From contig NZ_OX419519.1 in NCBI RefSeq assembly GCF_948472415.1, positions 1,054,001 through 1,118,000 of the forward strand: 64,000 nt of DNA, given 5' to 3'. The notes beneath the pieces were generated by a model. The model saw nothing but the letters and a program-made list of their open reading frames with translations. It was not told the origin of the DNA and made no database searches. Source of the DNA: Kitasatospora fiedleri (lineage in GTDB: Bacteria > Actinomycetota > Actinomycetes > Streptomycetales > Streptomycetaceae). Position numbers and translations under genes: made by a program. Below are positions 29,114 to 37,862 of the stretch, one piece after another; position 1 is the first letter of the stretch, and each line of letters begins with the position of its first letter.

Positions 29114-31269
29114 GTGGCGTGTGTCCTTCCAGGGTCCGTCAGATGCAGCGGTTCGGGCTGTGGGGTCCCGTTGCCGTCCTCCCAGACGAGGGACGGGCGG
29201 GCCGGGGCGGCTTCGGGTCGGACGAAGGTCGCGCCCCGGAAGGCCCGAAGGCGCTCGGCAAGGTCGGGCAGCGGACCGACCGGTTCGAGTCGGCCGAGTT
29301 TGTCGGCGTCCTCGAAGCAGGCGGCCTGGCGGTCCCACAGGATGACCGGTACGCCCAAGGCCAGACAGTACGTCAGCATGGTCGTGCGCTGTTCGGGAGG
29401 ACCGTGCAGGACCACCCGGGCGGTGTCCCGGTGGTCCGTCTCGAGACGGTGGCGAAGTTGGTCGGCGGTCGCGGTGGTGTGGTCGGTGGTGAGCGCCGCT
29501 GACGATCCGGCGGCCCACCGGCGCCGCTGGTCGGCGTCGCGCCGCCTGACGATCTCGCTGATCTCCGGACAGCTCATCGTGACGCGGTAGTCCACGCCGA
29601 TCGGCTGGCCCGGGAGCAGCTCGTTGGGCGCGCCCGGGTTCCACTCGTCGACGGCGACGTGCAGCCCCTGCCGGTCGACGACGACGGTCACCCAGGGCAC
29701 GCCCATTCCCCAACTGGGTTCGGCGTCCACGGACTCCACCGCGTCCTGCAGGCAGCGGGCGATCTGCTCCGGGGTCCGCGGCACCGTCTCCGGCTCGTGC
29801 AGGACGGTGCGCGTGCCGTCCTGTCGGACCAGCAAGATCCGGCAGGTGTAGCGCTCGTCGGCGGACCCGGGGACCCCGGTCAGCTCCATGACCACTCGGC
29901 TGACCGGTGACAGCGACCTGGCCGCCCACTGGCGGGCGTCGGCACGGCGCTCACCGAGCGCCGTCAGGTGGATGCCGGTGCGGCGCGCCACCGTGTCGGA
30001 CCAGGTACGCAGTTGGTCGCCGGTGGCCGCGTCGACGGCGGCCGCGACGTACTCGACCACCCTCACCAGGGCTGGCACCGACGGTGTGCCCACCGGCCCC
30101 TGTTCGCCGTCGGGCATCGCCTCCAGCCCCTCGACCGCGGCCCTCAGGTCGTCGGCCGAGAACCCGGGCCGGGTCAGCGACTCCGGGAGGACCGCGTAGC
30201 GCAGCGCCTCGCGCGACGCGTGCGGCAGCAGCGCGGGACGCTCCTTGGCGACCCGGCCCAGCAAATCCAGCAGGCGGTCGTGCTCATCGATCGACAGCAG
30301 GGGGGAGCCCTGCAGCGCCCGGGCTCGGACCAGTAGCCGGGCCACCTCCTCGCGGTGGTCCGGGCGCAGCGCCGCCACCAGAGTGCCGCTGAGCGAGGCG
30401 AGTCCGCGCGGGTGCGCGGTGACCATGGCTGTCAGGCGTTCGATCGACGGCTGCTCGCCGTACGGGATCCGGTAGCCGAACTTGTCGGCCAGCGAGCGGT
30501 ACTGGGCGACCTGGGCTGCCGCCTCGGGGACCCACTGCCACAGAGCCCGCTCGATCTCGCGCTCCCAGTCCGTGTACTGGGCCGCCGGGCGCTCCGCGGG
30601 CAGCGCCGCCCCGATGTCGACCAGCTGCGGCGGTCCGGCGGCGTACTCGGCTAGCACCGGTCCGAAAAACCCGTCCGCCAGGAGGGCCTGAGCCGAGCAC
30701 GCACGCAGCCGCCCGGTTCCAAACGATCCGCCCGCCCGGACCACCACACCGACCAGGTGGTCCTCGCAGAACACCGCGGCCCCGGAGGCCCCCGCCCACG
30801 GTGTCGTCCGGTCGGCCCGGGAGTCGGGCACCGGATCCTGGTCCAGCACGTAGTGGCGCTCGGAGCCGGAGGAAAGTGGCGGGAGCTCCCCGCGCAGGTG
30901 CTCAACCTCGCGCTCGTCAACGAGACTGGCCAGCGGGAAGCCGAGCCCTTCGTACCGCAGCGGGGCCTGGCCGACGGGCCGGCCCCAGCTCACGGTTCCC
31001 TCGATGCCGGTGTCCGCGTCGAGCAGCACCAGGGCGACGTCCAGGCTCGGGTGCTTCCAGACCTCCGCCGCCGCGCCGTTCAGCATCCCGCCGCGGTTGG
31101 GATGCCCCACCCGCACGCGGACCTCCGGCCAGCGCGAACCGCTCTCGCCGTCGACCAGGACATGACGGGCGGTCAGTACCAGTCGAGGGGCGACCAGGTA
31201 ACCGGACCCCACGCTCCGTTGCTGCCCCGCCGTACCGGTGCGGATCAGCGCCAGTCTGCGCGGATCCAT
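29110..31269 (-). CDS. Trypsin-like protease fused to VMAP domains
   Basis: Start ATG 31269, one base after the trypco2 stop. The N-terminal trypsin fold has a full triad: His36 in VLTARHVLV, Asp in SLDVALVLLD (about 79) and Ser in WAGASGAAVF (about 165). A helical middle region (about 250-420) and a C-terminal VMAP-C-like domain follow, with VTVVVDRQGLHVAVDEWN, GVPVILWDRQAACFEDADK and RPSLVWEDGNGTP. VMAP (vWA-MoxR-associated protein) is the signature component of these conflict systems. The protease is the probable effector or processing activity. It lacks a signal peptide, so it acts in the cytoplasm. Confidence 0.88.
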   Translation of the reverse strand: MDPRRLALIRTGTAGQQRSVGSGYLVAPRLVLTARHVLVDGESGSRWPEVRVRVGHPNRGGMLNGAAAEVWKHPSLDVALVLLDADTGIEGTVSWGRPVGQAPLRYEGLGFPLASLVDEREVEHLRGELPPLSSGSERHYVLDQDPVPDSRADRTTPWAGASGAAVFCEDHLVGVVVRAGGSFGTGRLRACSAQALLADGFFGPVLAEYAAGPPQLVDIGAALPAERPAAQYTDWEREIERALWQWVPEAAAQVAQYRSLADKFGYRIPYGEQPSIERLTAMVTAHPRGLASLSGTLVAALRPDHREEVARLLVRARALQGSPLLSIDEHDRLLDLLGRVAKERPALLPHASREALRYAVLPESLTRPGFSADDLRAAVEGLEAMPDGEQGPVGTPSVPALVRVVEYVAAAVDAATGDQLRTWSDTVARRTGIHLTALGERRADARQWAARSLSPVSRVVMELTGVPGSADERYTCRILLVRQDGTRTVLHEPETVPRTPEQIARCLQDAVESVDAEPSWGMGVPWVTVVVDRQGLHVAVDEWNPGAPNELLPGQPIGVDYRVTMSCPEISEIVRRRDADQRRRWAAGSSAALTTDHTTATADQLRHRLETDHRDTARVVLHGPPEQRTTMLTYCLALGVPVILWDRQAACFEDADKLGRLEPVGPLPDLAERLRAFRGATFVRPEAAPARPSLVWEDGNGTPQPEPLHLTDPGRTHAT

Positions 31270-31270
31270 C

Positions 31271-31585
31271 TCAGCCCTCGGTCCAGGCCCTGGTGTCGTT
31301 GTGGCTGATCTCCGGGTTGGCATCACCGGCGGCACGGTCGCGGATCGCGAGCTTCAGCGTCAGCTTGTGCGTCCGGACCGTGGCATGCTCGCCGGCTGCC
31401 CCCACAGCGGCGACGCCGAATGTCAGCTTTCCATCGGCCTTGCCGGTGTTCCGCAGCTCCAGCAGGAGTTCCAACTGGGCCTCGTTCACGACGAAACCGA
31501 ACTGCTCACCAGCACTCCGGTCCTGAGCCTCGTAGAGCTCCTGCCGCAGCTCCTCGAGCGCCGCAGCCAACCCGATCTCCGTCAT
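31271..31585 (-). CDS. Trypco2-family protein (trypsin-co-occurring domain 2)
   Basis: A 104-residue protein with ALEELRQELYEAQDRSAG, FVVNEAQLELLLELRNTGKA, KLTFGVAAVGAAGEHAT and THKLTLKLAIRD, the pattern of trypco2 domains that accompany trypsin-like proteases in bacterial conflict operons. It is first in the minus-strand operon, 1 bp from the protease. Its role is thought to be adapter or control of the protease. Promoters for it and the divergent hsdM lie in the 124 bp at 31,586-31,709. Confidence 0.85.
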   Translation of the reverse strand: MTEIGLAAALEELRQELYEAQDRSAGEQFGFVVNEAQLELLLELRNTGKADGKLTFGVAAVGAAGEHATVRTHKLTLKLAIRDRAAGDANPEISHNDTRAWTEG

Positions 31586-31709
31586 TCCCGCCCCCAGTGG
31601 TGCATGCCGCTCCGCGGCGGAGCCTGACCTGGCGCCACGTTACAGCGCGTCCGAAGGGTATCGTCAAGCGGCGGTCGGAGGTCCTGACGGCGTGAGGAGG
31701 TACCCGTCG

Positions 31710-33293
31710 ATGCCCGCTTCCCCTGCGGACCTGAACCGCTTGTTGTGGTCGGCAGCGGACGCCCTCCGCGGCAGCTTCAACGCGAGCCAGTACAAGCACA
31801 TCATCCTGTCGGTGGTCTTCCTGAAGTCCCTCTCCGAGGCCTTCACGGAACGACGCGCCGCCGTGGCGGCCGAGCTCCACGCGCTCGGGATCGAAGGGGA
31901 ACAGTTCGACGAGTTCCTGGAGGACCCGGACGAGTACACCTCAGTCGGCGTCGCCTGGCTCCCGCCCGCCGCGCGTTGGTCGGAGATCACCGCCGGGCGG
32001 CCGGCCGCCGAGACGGGCACCCGGCTCAACGAGGCGCTCGCAGCCATCGCTGTGGCCGTGCCCGCACTCGCCGACGCGTTGCCGCGGCCCTTCCCGCTCG
32101 GCAGCGCTGAACAGCGGGCCCTGGCCGAGGTCGTGCGACTGGTCGGCGGAGCGCGGTTCAACACCGCCGCGGCCTGGTCATCGCGGGACGACTACGCTCT
32201 CCCAGACTTCTATTCCGACCTGCTGGCTGGCTTCGCGGAGGCCGAGGGCCGTCAGGGCGGCGAGTTCTTCACCCCGGCTGGATCGGCCAATGGCTCGTGG
32301 AGCTCCTGGAACCGGTCCGTGGAGAGGTCTACGACCCGGCCTGCGGCGCGGGCGGCATGCTGCTCCAAGCTGCATCCTTCGCCCGGGCCCATGGCGCGGA
32401 TCCGGCGGACATCACCCTTTTCGGTCAGGAGGTCAACGAGCAGACCGCGCTGCTGGCCCGGATGAACCTCACCGTTCACGGCTTCGAAGGCACCAGCCAG
32501 CGGATTTCCCGGGGCAACTCACTGACGGACGACCGTCATCACGACAGGCAGTTCGACTTCGTCTTGAGCCATCCGCCGTTCGATCTCCGCCACGTGCAGG
32601 TCCACCGGGACGATCCCCGGTGGGAGTTCGGCGTCCCCCGACAAGCAACGCCAACTACGCCTGGCTCCAGGACGCGGTCTCCAAACTGAACAGCCAGGGA
32701 ACGGCGTGTGTGGTCCTGACGGACAACTCCCTAGTACCCACGACCGACAACGAGCGCCGGATCCGGCAAGGGCTGATCGAAGCGGACCTGGTGGCAGCGG
32801 TCGTGGCGCTCCCCGCCGGCGTGTTCATCAGCACCAAGGCTCCCACCTGCTGCTGGATCCTGGCGAAGGACAAGTCCCGGATCGGCGGGCACCGCACGGA
32901 CCGCAGGGGCCAGGTCCTCCTCGTCGACGCGCAGTACATGGAAACGCACACCTCGCCTGCCCTACGTGAGCTGCGCACAGACGAGATCTCACGGATCTAC
33001 CACTCCTGGCGGGGCACCGGGTCCGGACCGGATCCCGACGGGCCGTACCGCGATCTGCCGGGCCGCTGCGTCTCGGTCAGCACGCCGACACTTCGCGACC
33101 GCGGCTATGCCCTCACCCCTGCCCACTATGTCCTCCCCGGCAGCACGGCGCCCGCAGGCATCTACCGGTCCCGGCGACCAGGAATCTTTATGGGCTGTTC
33201 AACTGACCCGCCGGACATCCGGGCGGTGGGCTGCGGTGCCGAGGTCCGGGCGCGTGGCCATCGGGGTCAGTCCTGGCGGCGCGGTGGAGGCTA
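31710..33293 (+). CDS. hsdM: Type I restriction N6-adenine methyltransferase (HsdM-like), orphan, two frameshifts
   Basis: ATG 31710 with a GAGGAGG site. The N-terminal helical domain is ADLNRLLWSAADALRGSFNA and YKHIILSVVFLKSLSEAF. A frame change near 32,285 precedes LVELLEPVRGEVYDPACGAG (SAM-binding motif I). The catalytic motif reads DFVLSHPPFD, with His where Asn/Asp is normal in (N/D)PPF. A second change near 32,630 precedes NANYAWLQDAVSKLNSQGTA and GVFISTKAPTCCWILAKDK. No specificity (HsdS) or restriction (HsdR) gene follows. It is either a decayed modification subunit or a member of the conflict island. The last 40 residues look random, so the true end may be nearer 33,150. Confidence 0.75.
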
Positions 33294-33557
33294 GCTCATC
33301 CGGTTGGCGGCGGCCGGCGCCGCCTCGACGCAGGCAACCGAAGCGGACATCTGGGACACCGTCCGCCACTTTCCAGGCAGTGGCTGACGTGGCTCACCAG
33401 CCCCAGCTCGGATAGCTGCGCCACTGATCAGCTCTCAAGCATTTGCCAATCTTCACCTTGACCTCGACGATCAACGGCGTCAGCTAGCCTCGGCTACCAC
33501 TGGTAGCCTCGGAACCGGAACCACAGGGCCGCATGACGTCTTACCCGAGGTGACCGG

Positions 33558-34879
33558 ATGTTCGACCTCCGCCTGCGCACCCTGCTCGGTGTCCATCGCC
33601 TCCAGGACGCGACCTGGGAGCAACTGCTCAGTCTGAAGGACAACGAGAACGCCGCCGAGGGCCCGGACATCGACTACAAGGCCGGCCCCGTGCCTTACGG
33701 GCGGGGCACCGAGGGCGCAGGCGAGTTCGTCAAAGACGTCTTGGCGCTCGCCAACACCTCGGGCGGAGTCCTGGTCCTCGGGATGGCAGAGGATCGCACT
33801 ACCTCCATCCCCACAGTTCCGGTGCCGGTCCAGCTGACCGACCAGGCCCGCAAGCAGTACAACGAGTACCTCGCCCAGCGGGCCGAACCGAACGTCGAGT
33901 GCGTCATCCACTTCGTCCCGAAGGAACCCGGAGGCACGGAAGGCATCATGCTGGTCGCCGTGCCGCCGAGCGCGCATGCCCCACACGCGGTAATCGGCAC
34001 GCGCGACCTGCGGGACGGCACACTTCGCTACCCCTGGCGCAATGACAACCAGGTAGCTTTCATGAACCCAACCAGGGTGAAGAGCACCATCATGGCCTCC
34101 ATGACTGCCACTGCTGCCCGCCAGGACGTCCTCCGAGGAGCGGAGCACGACATCCGCAATGCCGCATACCTCGGCTACCCGATCATGTCGGTGACCCTTA
34201 TCCCCGACATTCCCGGCTCCTTCTCTGTCAACAAGGCGAGCCTGGAAGACTTCGCCCAAGAGACTAAGGGTCCGTTCATCTGGAACGGGGCCGATCTCTT
34301 GCCACACACCTCTGTCGGCCCCCGACGGCTCACAGCGTCCGACGCCGAGATGAAGGGCCGTCACATCGTCCACTTGCACTCGGACGGCAGCGGCGCATGG
34401 GGTTCCAAGGTGCGGCTGGCGCACATCCTCGACCGCTTTGATGACGAAGCGACTGATTCTGTCCCTTGCTGGGACAGCCGACGCATCGCCGAGGCAGCCC
34501 TGGAAAAAACCTGGTACCTCGCTCGTCACGCGGTTGATCGTGCTGGTGCGGCTGGCACCGCCACCCTCCAGATCACGCTCTTCTGCGCCCCTGCAGAGCG
34601 CATGCCTCTGGGCGGGGGCAGCCATCCGGTTACCCTTGGCCCCCACGCCCACAGTGATGTCACTGGCAGCGCCAGTATCCTCCTGGACAACGTCGTCGAA
34701 GGCGGCCGCGACCTGGTTGCAGGAACTGCCGCAGCCCTCGCTGACCTCTACCAACACTTCGGGTTGTTGAAGCCGAGGAGATCACGCTGGACGGCAAGAT
34801 CATCCCCTCGAAGTGGCCCGAGCACGAACGGGTATACGTCGAAAGGTGGGCAGCTTCAGCGGGCGTCGAGGCCGTCTGA
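33558..34879 (+). CDS. AlbA_2 (Schlafen-type) domain protein
   Basis: ATG 33558, about 440 residues. ENAAEGPDIDYKAGPVPYG and EFVKDVLALANTSGGVLVLG are the signature of the Schlafen AlbA_2 domain, which binds nucleic acid and occurs widely in defence genes. The rest (RYPWRNDNQVAFMNPTRV, SVTLIPDIPGSFSVN) has no domain I can name. The frame shifts near 34,770 in a TTGTTG stretch; corrected, it ends EITLDGKIIPSKWPEHERVY to GVEAV-stop at 34879. GC content is lower here than in most of the window, in keeping with acquisition. Last gene of the island. Confidence 0.72.
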
Positions 34880-35057
34880 CAGGGTCAGGCGGCGCAGCAC
34901 GCCCCGGCTTCCCAACGTCAGCACCGGGTTGGTCCGGCCGAAAATCCCGTCTACTGTCTCGCCTCGTTGAGCAGATTGACCGAACGCTGCGCCAACGGCG
35001 GCGAATTCGGCCCCCGATCACCCGCATGGCCAGCACCGATAACAGGTATCACCGAAT

Positions 35058-35329
35058 CAGACCGGGCCGGCCAGGGTGAGGATGTCGGCGTCCATGAGCC
35101 GGGAGTAGAGGACGGGCCACTCGTCGGTGTCCCAGCCGTGGTCGGTCATGTCGGGCCAGACGCCGGTGGCGATGTCGTGGTCGACGGCGCGGATCTCGTC
35201 GACCCGGACGCCCTGGCGGCGCAGGATGCCGGCGCTGAGGTCGATGAGGCCCTGGGTGTGGCTGCGTTCGGGGCTGCGCTTGAGGGTGCAGTTGAGGAAG
35301 ACCGCCCGCAGGTCGGAGTACTAGGTCAT
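35058..35329 (-). pseudogene. NAD(P)H-dependent FMN reductase/flavodoxin, 5' half with stop codon
   Basis: ATG 35329 ACC TAG: the third codon is an amber stop, probably from CAG. After it come YSDLRAVFLNCTLKRSPERS (phosphate loop of the flavodoxin fold), GVRVDEIRAVDHDIATGVWP and LMDADILTLAGPV, where the gene meets the island. Joined to the half at 24,252-23,813 it would give a normal protein of about 200 residues. The nonsense codon suggests decay after interruption. Confidence 0.85.
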
Positions 35330-35515
35330 CGCCGTCCGTCCGTTCGTCTCGCCGCTGTTCCGGTGGCCCATCGGACCACGCGGGCCGCCGTCCGGCGGGG
35401 ACCCTCCGCCGGACGGCGCAGCGGCCGAGGTGTCGGGCGTCCCGGCGTCCGGGCCCGGACGGGGGGTAGGTTCGGGGGCGTTGGTGTGTCGTCGTACAGG
35501 AAGCAGGTTCAGGTC

Positions 35516-36010
35516 ATGGTGGATTCGCTGTTCGATCTCCCGATCCGGACGCTGGCGGGCGAGCCGTCCTCGCTGGGCGAGTACCGGGGCAAGGTGCTGC
35601 TGCTGGTGAACGTGGCGTCCAAGTGCGGTCTGACGCCGCAGTACTCGGGTCTGGAGCAGTTGCAGAAGACGTACGGGGAGCGCGGGTTCACCGTGCTCGG
35701 GTTCCCGTGCAACCAGTTCATGGGGCAGGAGCCGGGGTCGGCGGAGGAGATCCAGGAGTTCTGCTCGACCACGTACGGGGTGTCGTTCCCGCTGTTCGAG
35801 AAGATCGACGTGAACGGGGCGGAGCGCCACCCGCTGTACGCGCGGCTGACCGAGGTCCCGGACGGGGCGGGCGAGGCCGGGGACGTGCAGTGGAACTTCG
35901 AGAAGTTCCTGGTGTCGGCGGACGGCGAGGTGGTCGGGCGGTTCCGGCCGCGGACCGAGCCGGAGTCGGCGGAGCTGGTGGCCGCGATCGAGGCGCAGCT
36001 CGGCGGCTGA
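35516..36010 (+). CDS. Glutathione peroxidase-family thiol peroxidase
   Basis: Cytoplasmic peroxidase of 164 residues that reduces peroxides with thioredoxin or mycothiol-type donors. Motifs are NVASKCGLTPQYSGLEQLQ (peroxidatic Cys, not selenocysteine), VLGFPCNQFMGQEPG with the resolving Cys and Gln, and QWNFEKFLVSADGEVVGRF with the catalytic Trp and Asn. ATG 35516 is chosen because everything upstream in the open frame is antisense to the flavodoxin remnant. Length and motifs are normal for the family. Confidence 0.93.
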   Translation: MVDSLFDLPIRTLAGEPSSLGEYRGKVLLLVNVASKCGLTPQYSGLEQLQKTYGERGFTVLGFPCNQFMGQEPGSAEEIQEFCSTTYGVSFPLFEKIDVNGAERHPLYARLTEVPDGAGEAGDVQWNFEKFLVSADGEVVGRFRPRTEPESAELVAAIEAQLGG

Positions 36011-36081
36011 GCGGGGCGGCCGGGGCCGGGCGGCGCCCGGCCGGACGGCAGGTCCGGGGCCCGGACGGTCCGGCGGTTCGA

Positions 36082-36104
36082 ACTGTACAGGTAACCTGCA
36101 CAGT
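36082..36104. promoter_or_regulatory. 23-bp inverted repeat upstream of isochorismatase-like gene
   Basis: ACTGTACAGGT-A-ACCTGCACAGT, 10 of 11 positions paired, 67 bp before the start of the hydrolase. Size and symmetry suit a TetR- or MarR-type dimeric repressor. A related half site, GAACTGGACAG, follows at about 36,107. Confidence 0.55.
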
Positions 36105-36170
36105 GGAACTGGACAGTCCGGGCTCCGGCCTGTCCGCACGCCCTCCCGCCCCTCCCCCGAAAGGTCCGCC

Positions 36171-36755
36171 GTGTCCGTCACCGCGCTCGACCCGACCACC
36201 GCCCTGGTCGTCATCGACCTCCAGCAGGGCATCCTCGCCATCCCCGGCGCCCCGTACCCCACCACCGAGGTGCTGGAGCGCAGCGTCGCGCTCGCCCGGG
36301 CGTTCCGCGCCGCCAAGCTGCCGGTGGTGCTGGTGCGGGTGTCCTTCGCCGCCGACGGCGGGGACGTGCCGCCCGGCCGCACCGAGCAGAACCGTTCCGG
36401 CGGCGGGGCCGCCCGCCCCGAGGACTGGGACCGGCTCTCCGCCGAGCTGCACGACCCGTCCGACCTGGTCGTCACCAAGCACAACTGGGGCGCCTTCCAC
36501 GGCACCGACCTGGACGTGCAGCTGCGCCGCCGGGGCGTCACCCAGATCGTGCTGACCGGCATCGCCACCAGCATGGGGGTCGAGTCCACCGCCCGGGCCG
36601 CGCACGAGCACGGCTACCACGTGACGCCGGTGGTGGACGCGATGACCGACATGGACCCGGAGGCCCACCGCAACAGCGTGGAGCGGATCTTCCCGCGGCT
36701 GGGCGAGACCGGCACCACCGAGGAGGTCCTGGCGCTGCTGGCCGCGGGCCGCTGA
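36171..36755 (+). CDS. Isochorismatase-like hydrolase, catalytic Cys not conserved
   Basis: A 194-residue cysteine-hydrolase-fold protein. The family Asp (TALVVIDLQQGI) and Lys (LVVTKHNWGAFHGTDLD) are present. At the nucleophile position the motif reads VLTGIATSMGVESTARAAHE, with Gly where Cys is standard, as in a subgroup of isochorismatase-like proteins. GTG 36171 follows CCGAAAGG; the upstream dyad suggests inducible control. Substrate unknown; possibly a non-hydrolytic or binding role. Confidence 0.82.
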   Translation: MSVTALDPTTALVVIDLQQGILAIPGAPYPTTEVLERSVALARAFRAAKLPVVLVRVSFAADGGDVPPGRTEQNRSGGGAARPEDWDRLSAELHDPSDLVVTKHNWGAFHGTDLDVQLRRRGVTQIVLTGIATSMGVESTARAAHEHGYHVTPVVDAMTDMDPEAHRNSVERIFPRLGETGTTEEVLALLAAGR

Positions 36756-36762
36756 CGTCCGG

Positions 36763-36824
36763 ACGCGGCGGAGCCCGCACCCGCCGACCCCCGCGAGGGC
36801 CGGTGGGTGCGGGCTCCGCCGCGT
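36763..36824 (+). terminator. 20-bp perfect stem terminator after isochorismatase-like gene
   Basis: ACGCGGCGGAGCCCGCACCC at 36763-36782 pairs perfectly with 36805-36824 around a 22-nt loop, 8 bp after the stop codon. It is followed by further GGGTCGGGCTCCGCC copies that can extend the structure into the end of the convergent small gene, so it probably serves both directions. Confidence 0.75.
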
Positions 36825-36867
36825 CGGGTCGGGCTCCGCCGGGGCGGGTCGGGCTCCGCCGCGTCGG

Positions 36868-37110
36868 TCAGGCTTCGCCGGGGCGCCAGGCGGGCCACTC
36901 CCAGGGGCGGTCGTCCCAGTGCACCCGGGCGGGGTCGCGCGGGTCGAGGTCGGGGAAGTGGTGGCGCACCTCGGGTTCGAACTCCTCGGGGGCGAGCGGC
37001 TTCCAGCCCTCCCCCTGGAAGTGGACCAGCCGGTAGCGGCTGTCGGTGCGGAACTCGGCGACCCGGACCAGGGGCTCCTCGGTGCTGCTGCTGTTCGTGT
37101 GGCTCGTCAT
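36868..37110 (-). CDS. Small acidic hypothetical protein (80 aa)
   Basis: ATG 37110. The sequence includes VRVAEFRTDSRYRLVHFQGE, PLAPEEFEPEVRHHFPDLDP and VHWDDRPWEWPAW, with many aromatic and charged residues, no signal peptide and no membrane helix. This looks like a real, conserved-type small soluble protein; I do not recognise the family. It is convergent with the hydrolase gene and divergent from the DUF1232 gene. Confidence 0.65.
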   Translation of the reverse strand: MTSHTNSSSTEEPLVRVAEFRTDSRYRLVHFQGEGWKPLAPEEFEPEVRHHFPDLDPRDPARVHWDDRPWEWPAWRPGEA

Positions 37111-37348
37111 GCGGCCAGCATCGGCCGGGCCGCGGCGCGACGCACGCCCGCTCCGCCACCCGCAGCGTGTCGCGCCACCCCGAGCGCCGCCGCGGGCGCC
37201 TTCGCGGGCACCGCCCCGAGCGCCGTCGCGGGCACCGCCCCGAGCACAGCCCGAGCGCCCCCGGAGCGTGGGCGGCGTCCCGTACCGTGGAGGGTCGGCA
37301 GCGGAACGGCCCGGCAGCGGAGTCGGCCGGACGTGCGGGGAGGACCGG

Positions 37349-37741
37349 ATGGGCAAGGGACGGGGCAAGGGCGGCACCGGCGGCGGGGCCCGGGTGCGCG
37401 GACTGGACGGGGTGGCGGTGACACGCTCGGCGTGGGGGCTGTACCGGGAGACCCGGCGGCCGGGCGCGCCCGGGCTCGGGGCGCGGGTGCGGGCGCTGCC
37501 GCGGCTGCTGCGGGACGCGCTGACCGGCCGCTACCCGGGGGTCGGGCCGGGGAAGCTGGCGGCGCTGACGGTGGCGGTGGGGGTGTACCTGCTCAGCCCG
37601 GTGGACGCGGTGCCGGACTTCCTGCCGGTGATCGGCTGGGGTGACGACACGGCGCTGCTGCTGTGGTTCCTGATGGGGCTGACCCGGGAGTCGGGCCGGT
37701 ACGTGGAGTGGGCCGGGAGCCGATCGCATCGCAATGATTGA
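37349..37741 (+). CDS. DUF1232 (YkvA-like) membrane-associated protein
   Basis: A 130-residue protein with a Gly/Lys/Arg-rich start and the DUF1232 core LAALTVAVGVYLLSPVDAVP, DFLPVIGWGDDTALLLWFL. This core forms a short hydrophobic hairpin around YLLSPxDxxPD. The biochemical function of DUF1232 proteins is not established. ATG 37349 follows GGGGAGGACC. Confidence 0.85.
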   Translation: MGKGRGKGGTGGGARVRGLDGVAVTRSAWGLYRETRRPGAPGLGARVRALPRLLRDALTGRYPGVGPGKLAALTVAVGVYLLSPVDAVPDFLPVIGWGDDTALLLWFLMGLTRESGRYVEWAGSRSHRND

Positions 37742-37862
37742 CCTTCGCTCCGCAAGAATCTGACATCTGTAAGAAATTTCTACGCAACTCTCTTGTGGTG
37801 GTGCGGCGCGTCCCCCTACTGTCGGCTCACTTCCACCACGCCTTTCAGAGAGCCGGTCCCCG

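Larger units (their letters stand above)
24245..35065. mobile_element. 10.8-kb defence island inserted in a flavodoxin gene
   Basis: Left and right junctions both carry CAGACCGG (24245-24252 and 35058-35065) and the flavodoxin halves join perfectly if the DNA between them is removed. The island holds a vWA-MoxR-VMAP-type conflict operon, an orphan HsdM and an AlbA_2 protein. I find no integrase, transposase or clear terminal inverted repeat inside it, so the mode of entry is unknown: an 8-bp target duplication or a short recombination core both fit. Confidence 0.8.

Noticed and set aside
24253-35057. Terminal inverted repeats or an integrase for the defence island.
   Set aside because: The two inner ends share at most TACCTG, and no recombinase motif was found in the island, so I do not call a transposon or ICE family.
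35590-35630. Selenocysteine glutathione peroxidase.
   Set aside because: The peroxidatic position is an ordinary Cys codon (SKCGLT) and there is no in-frame TGA.
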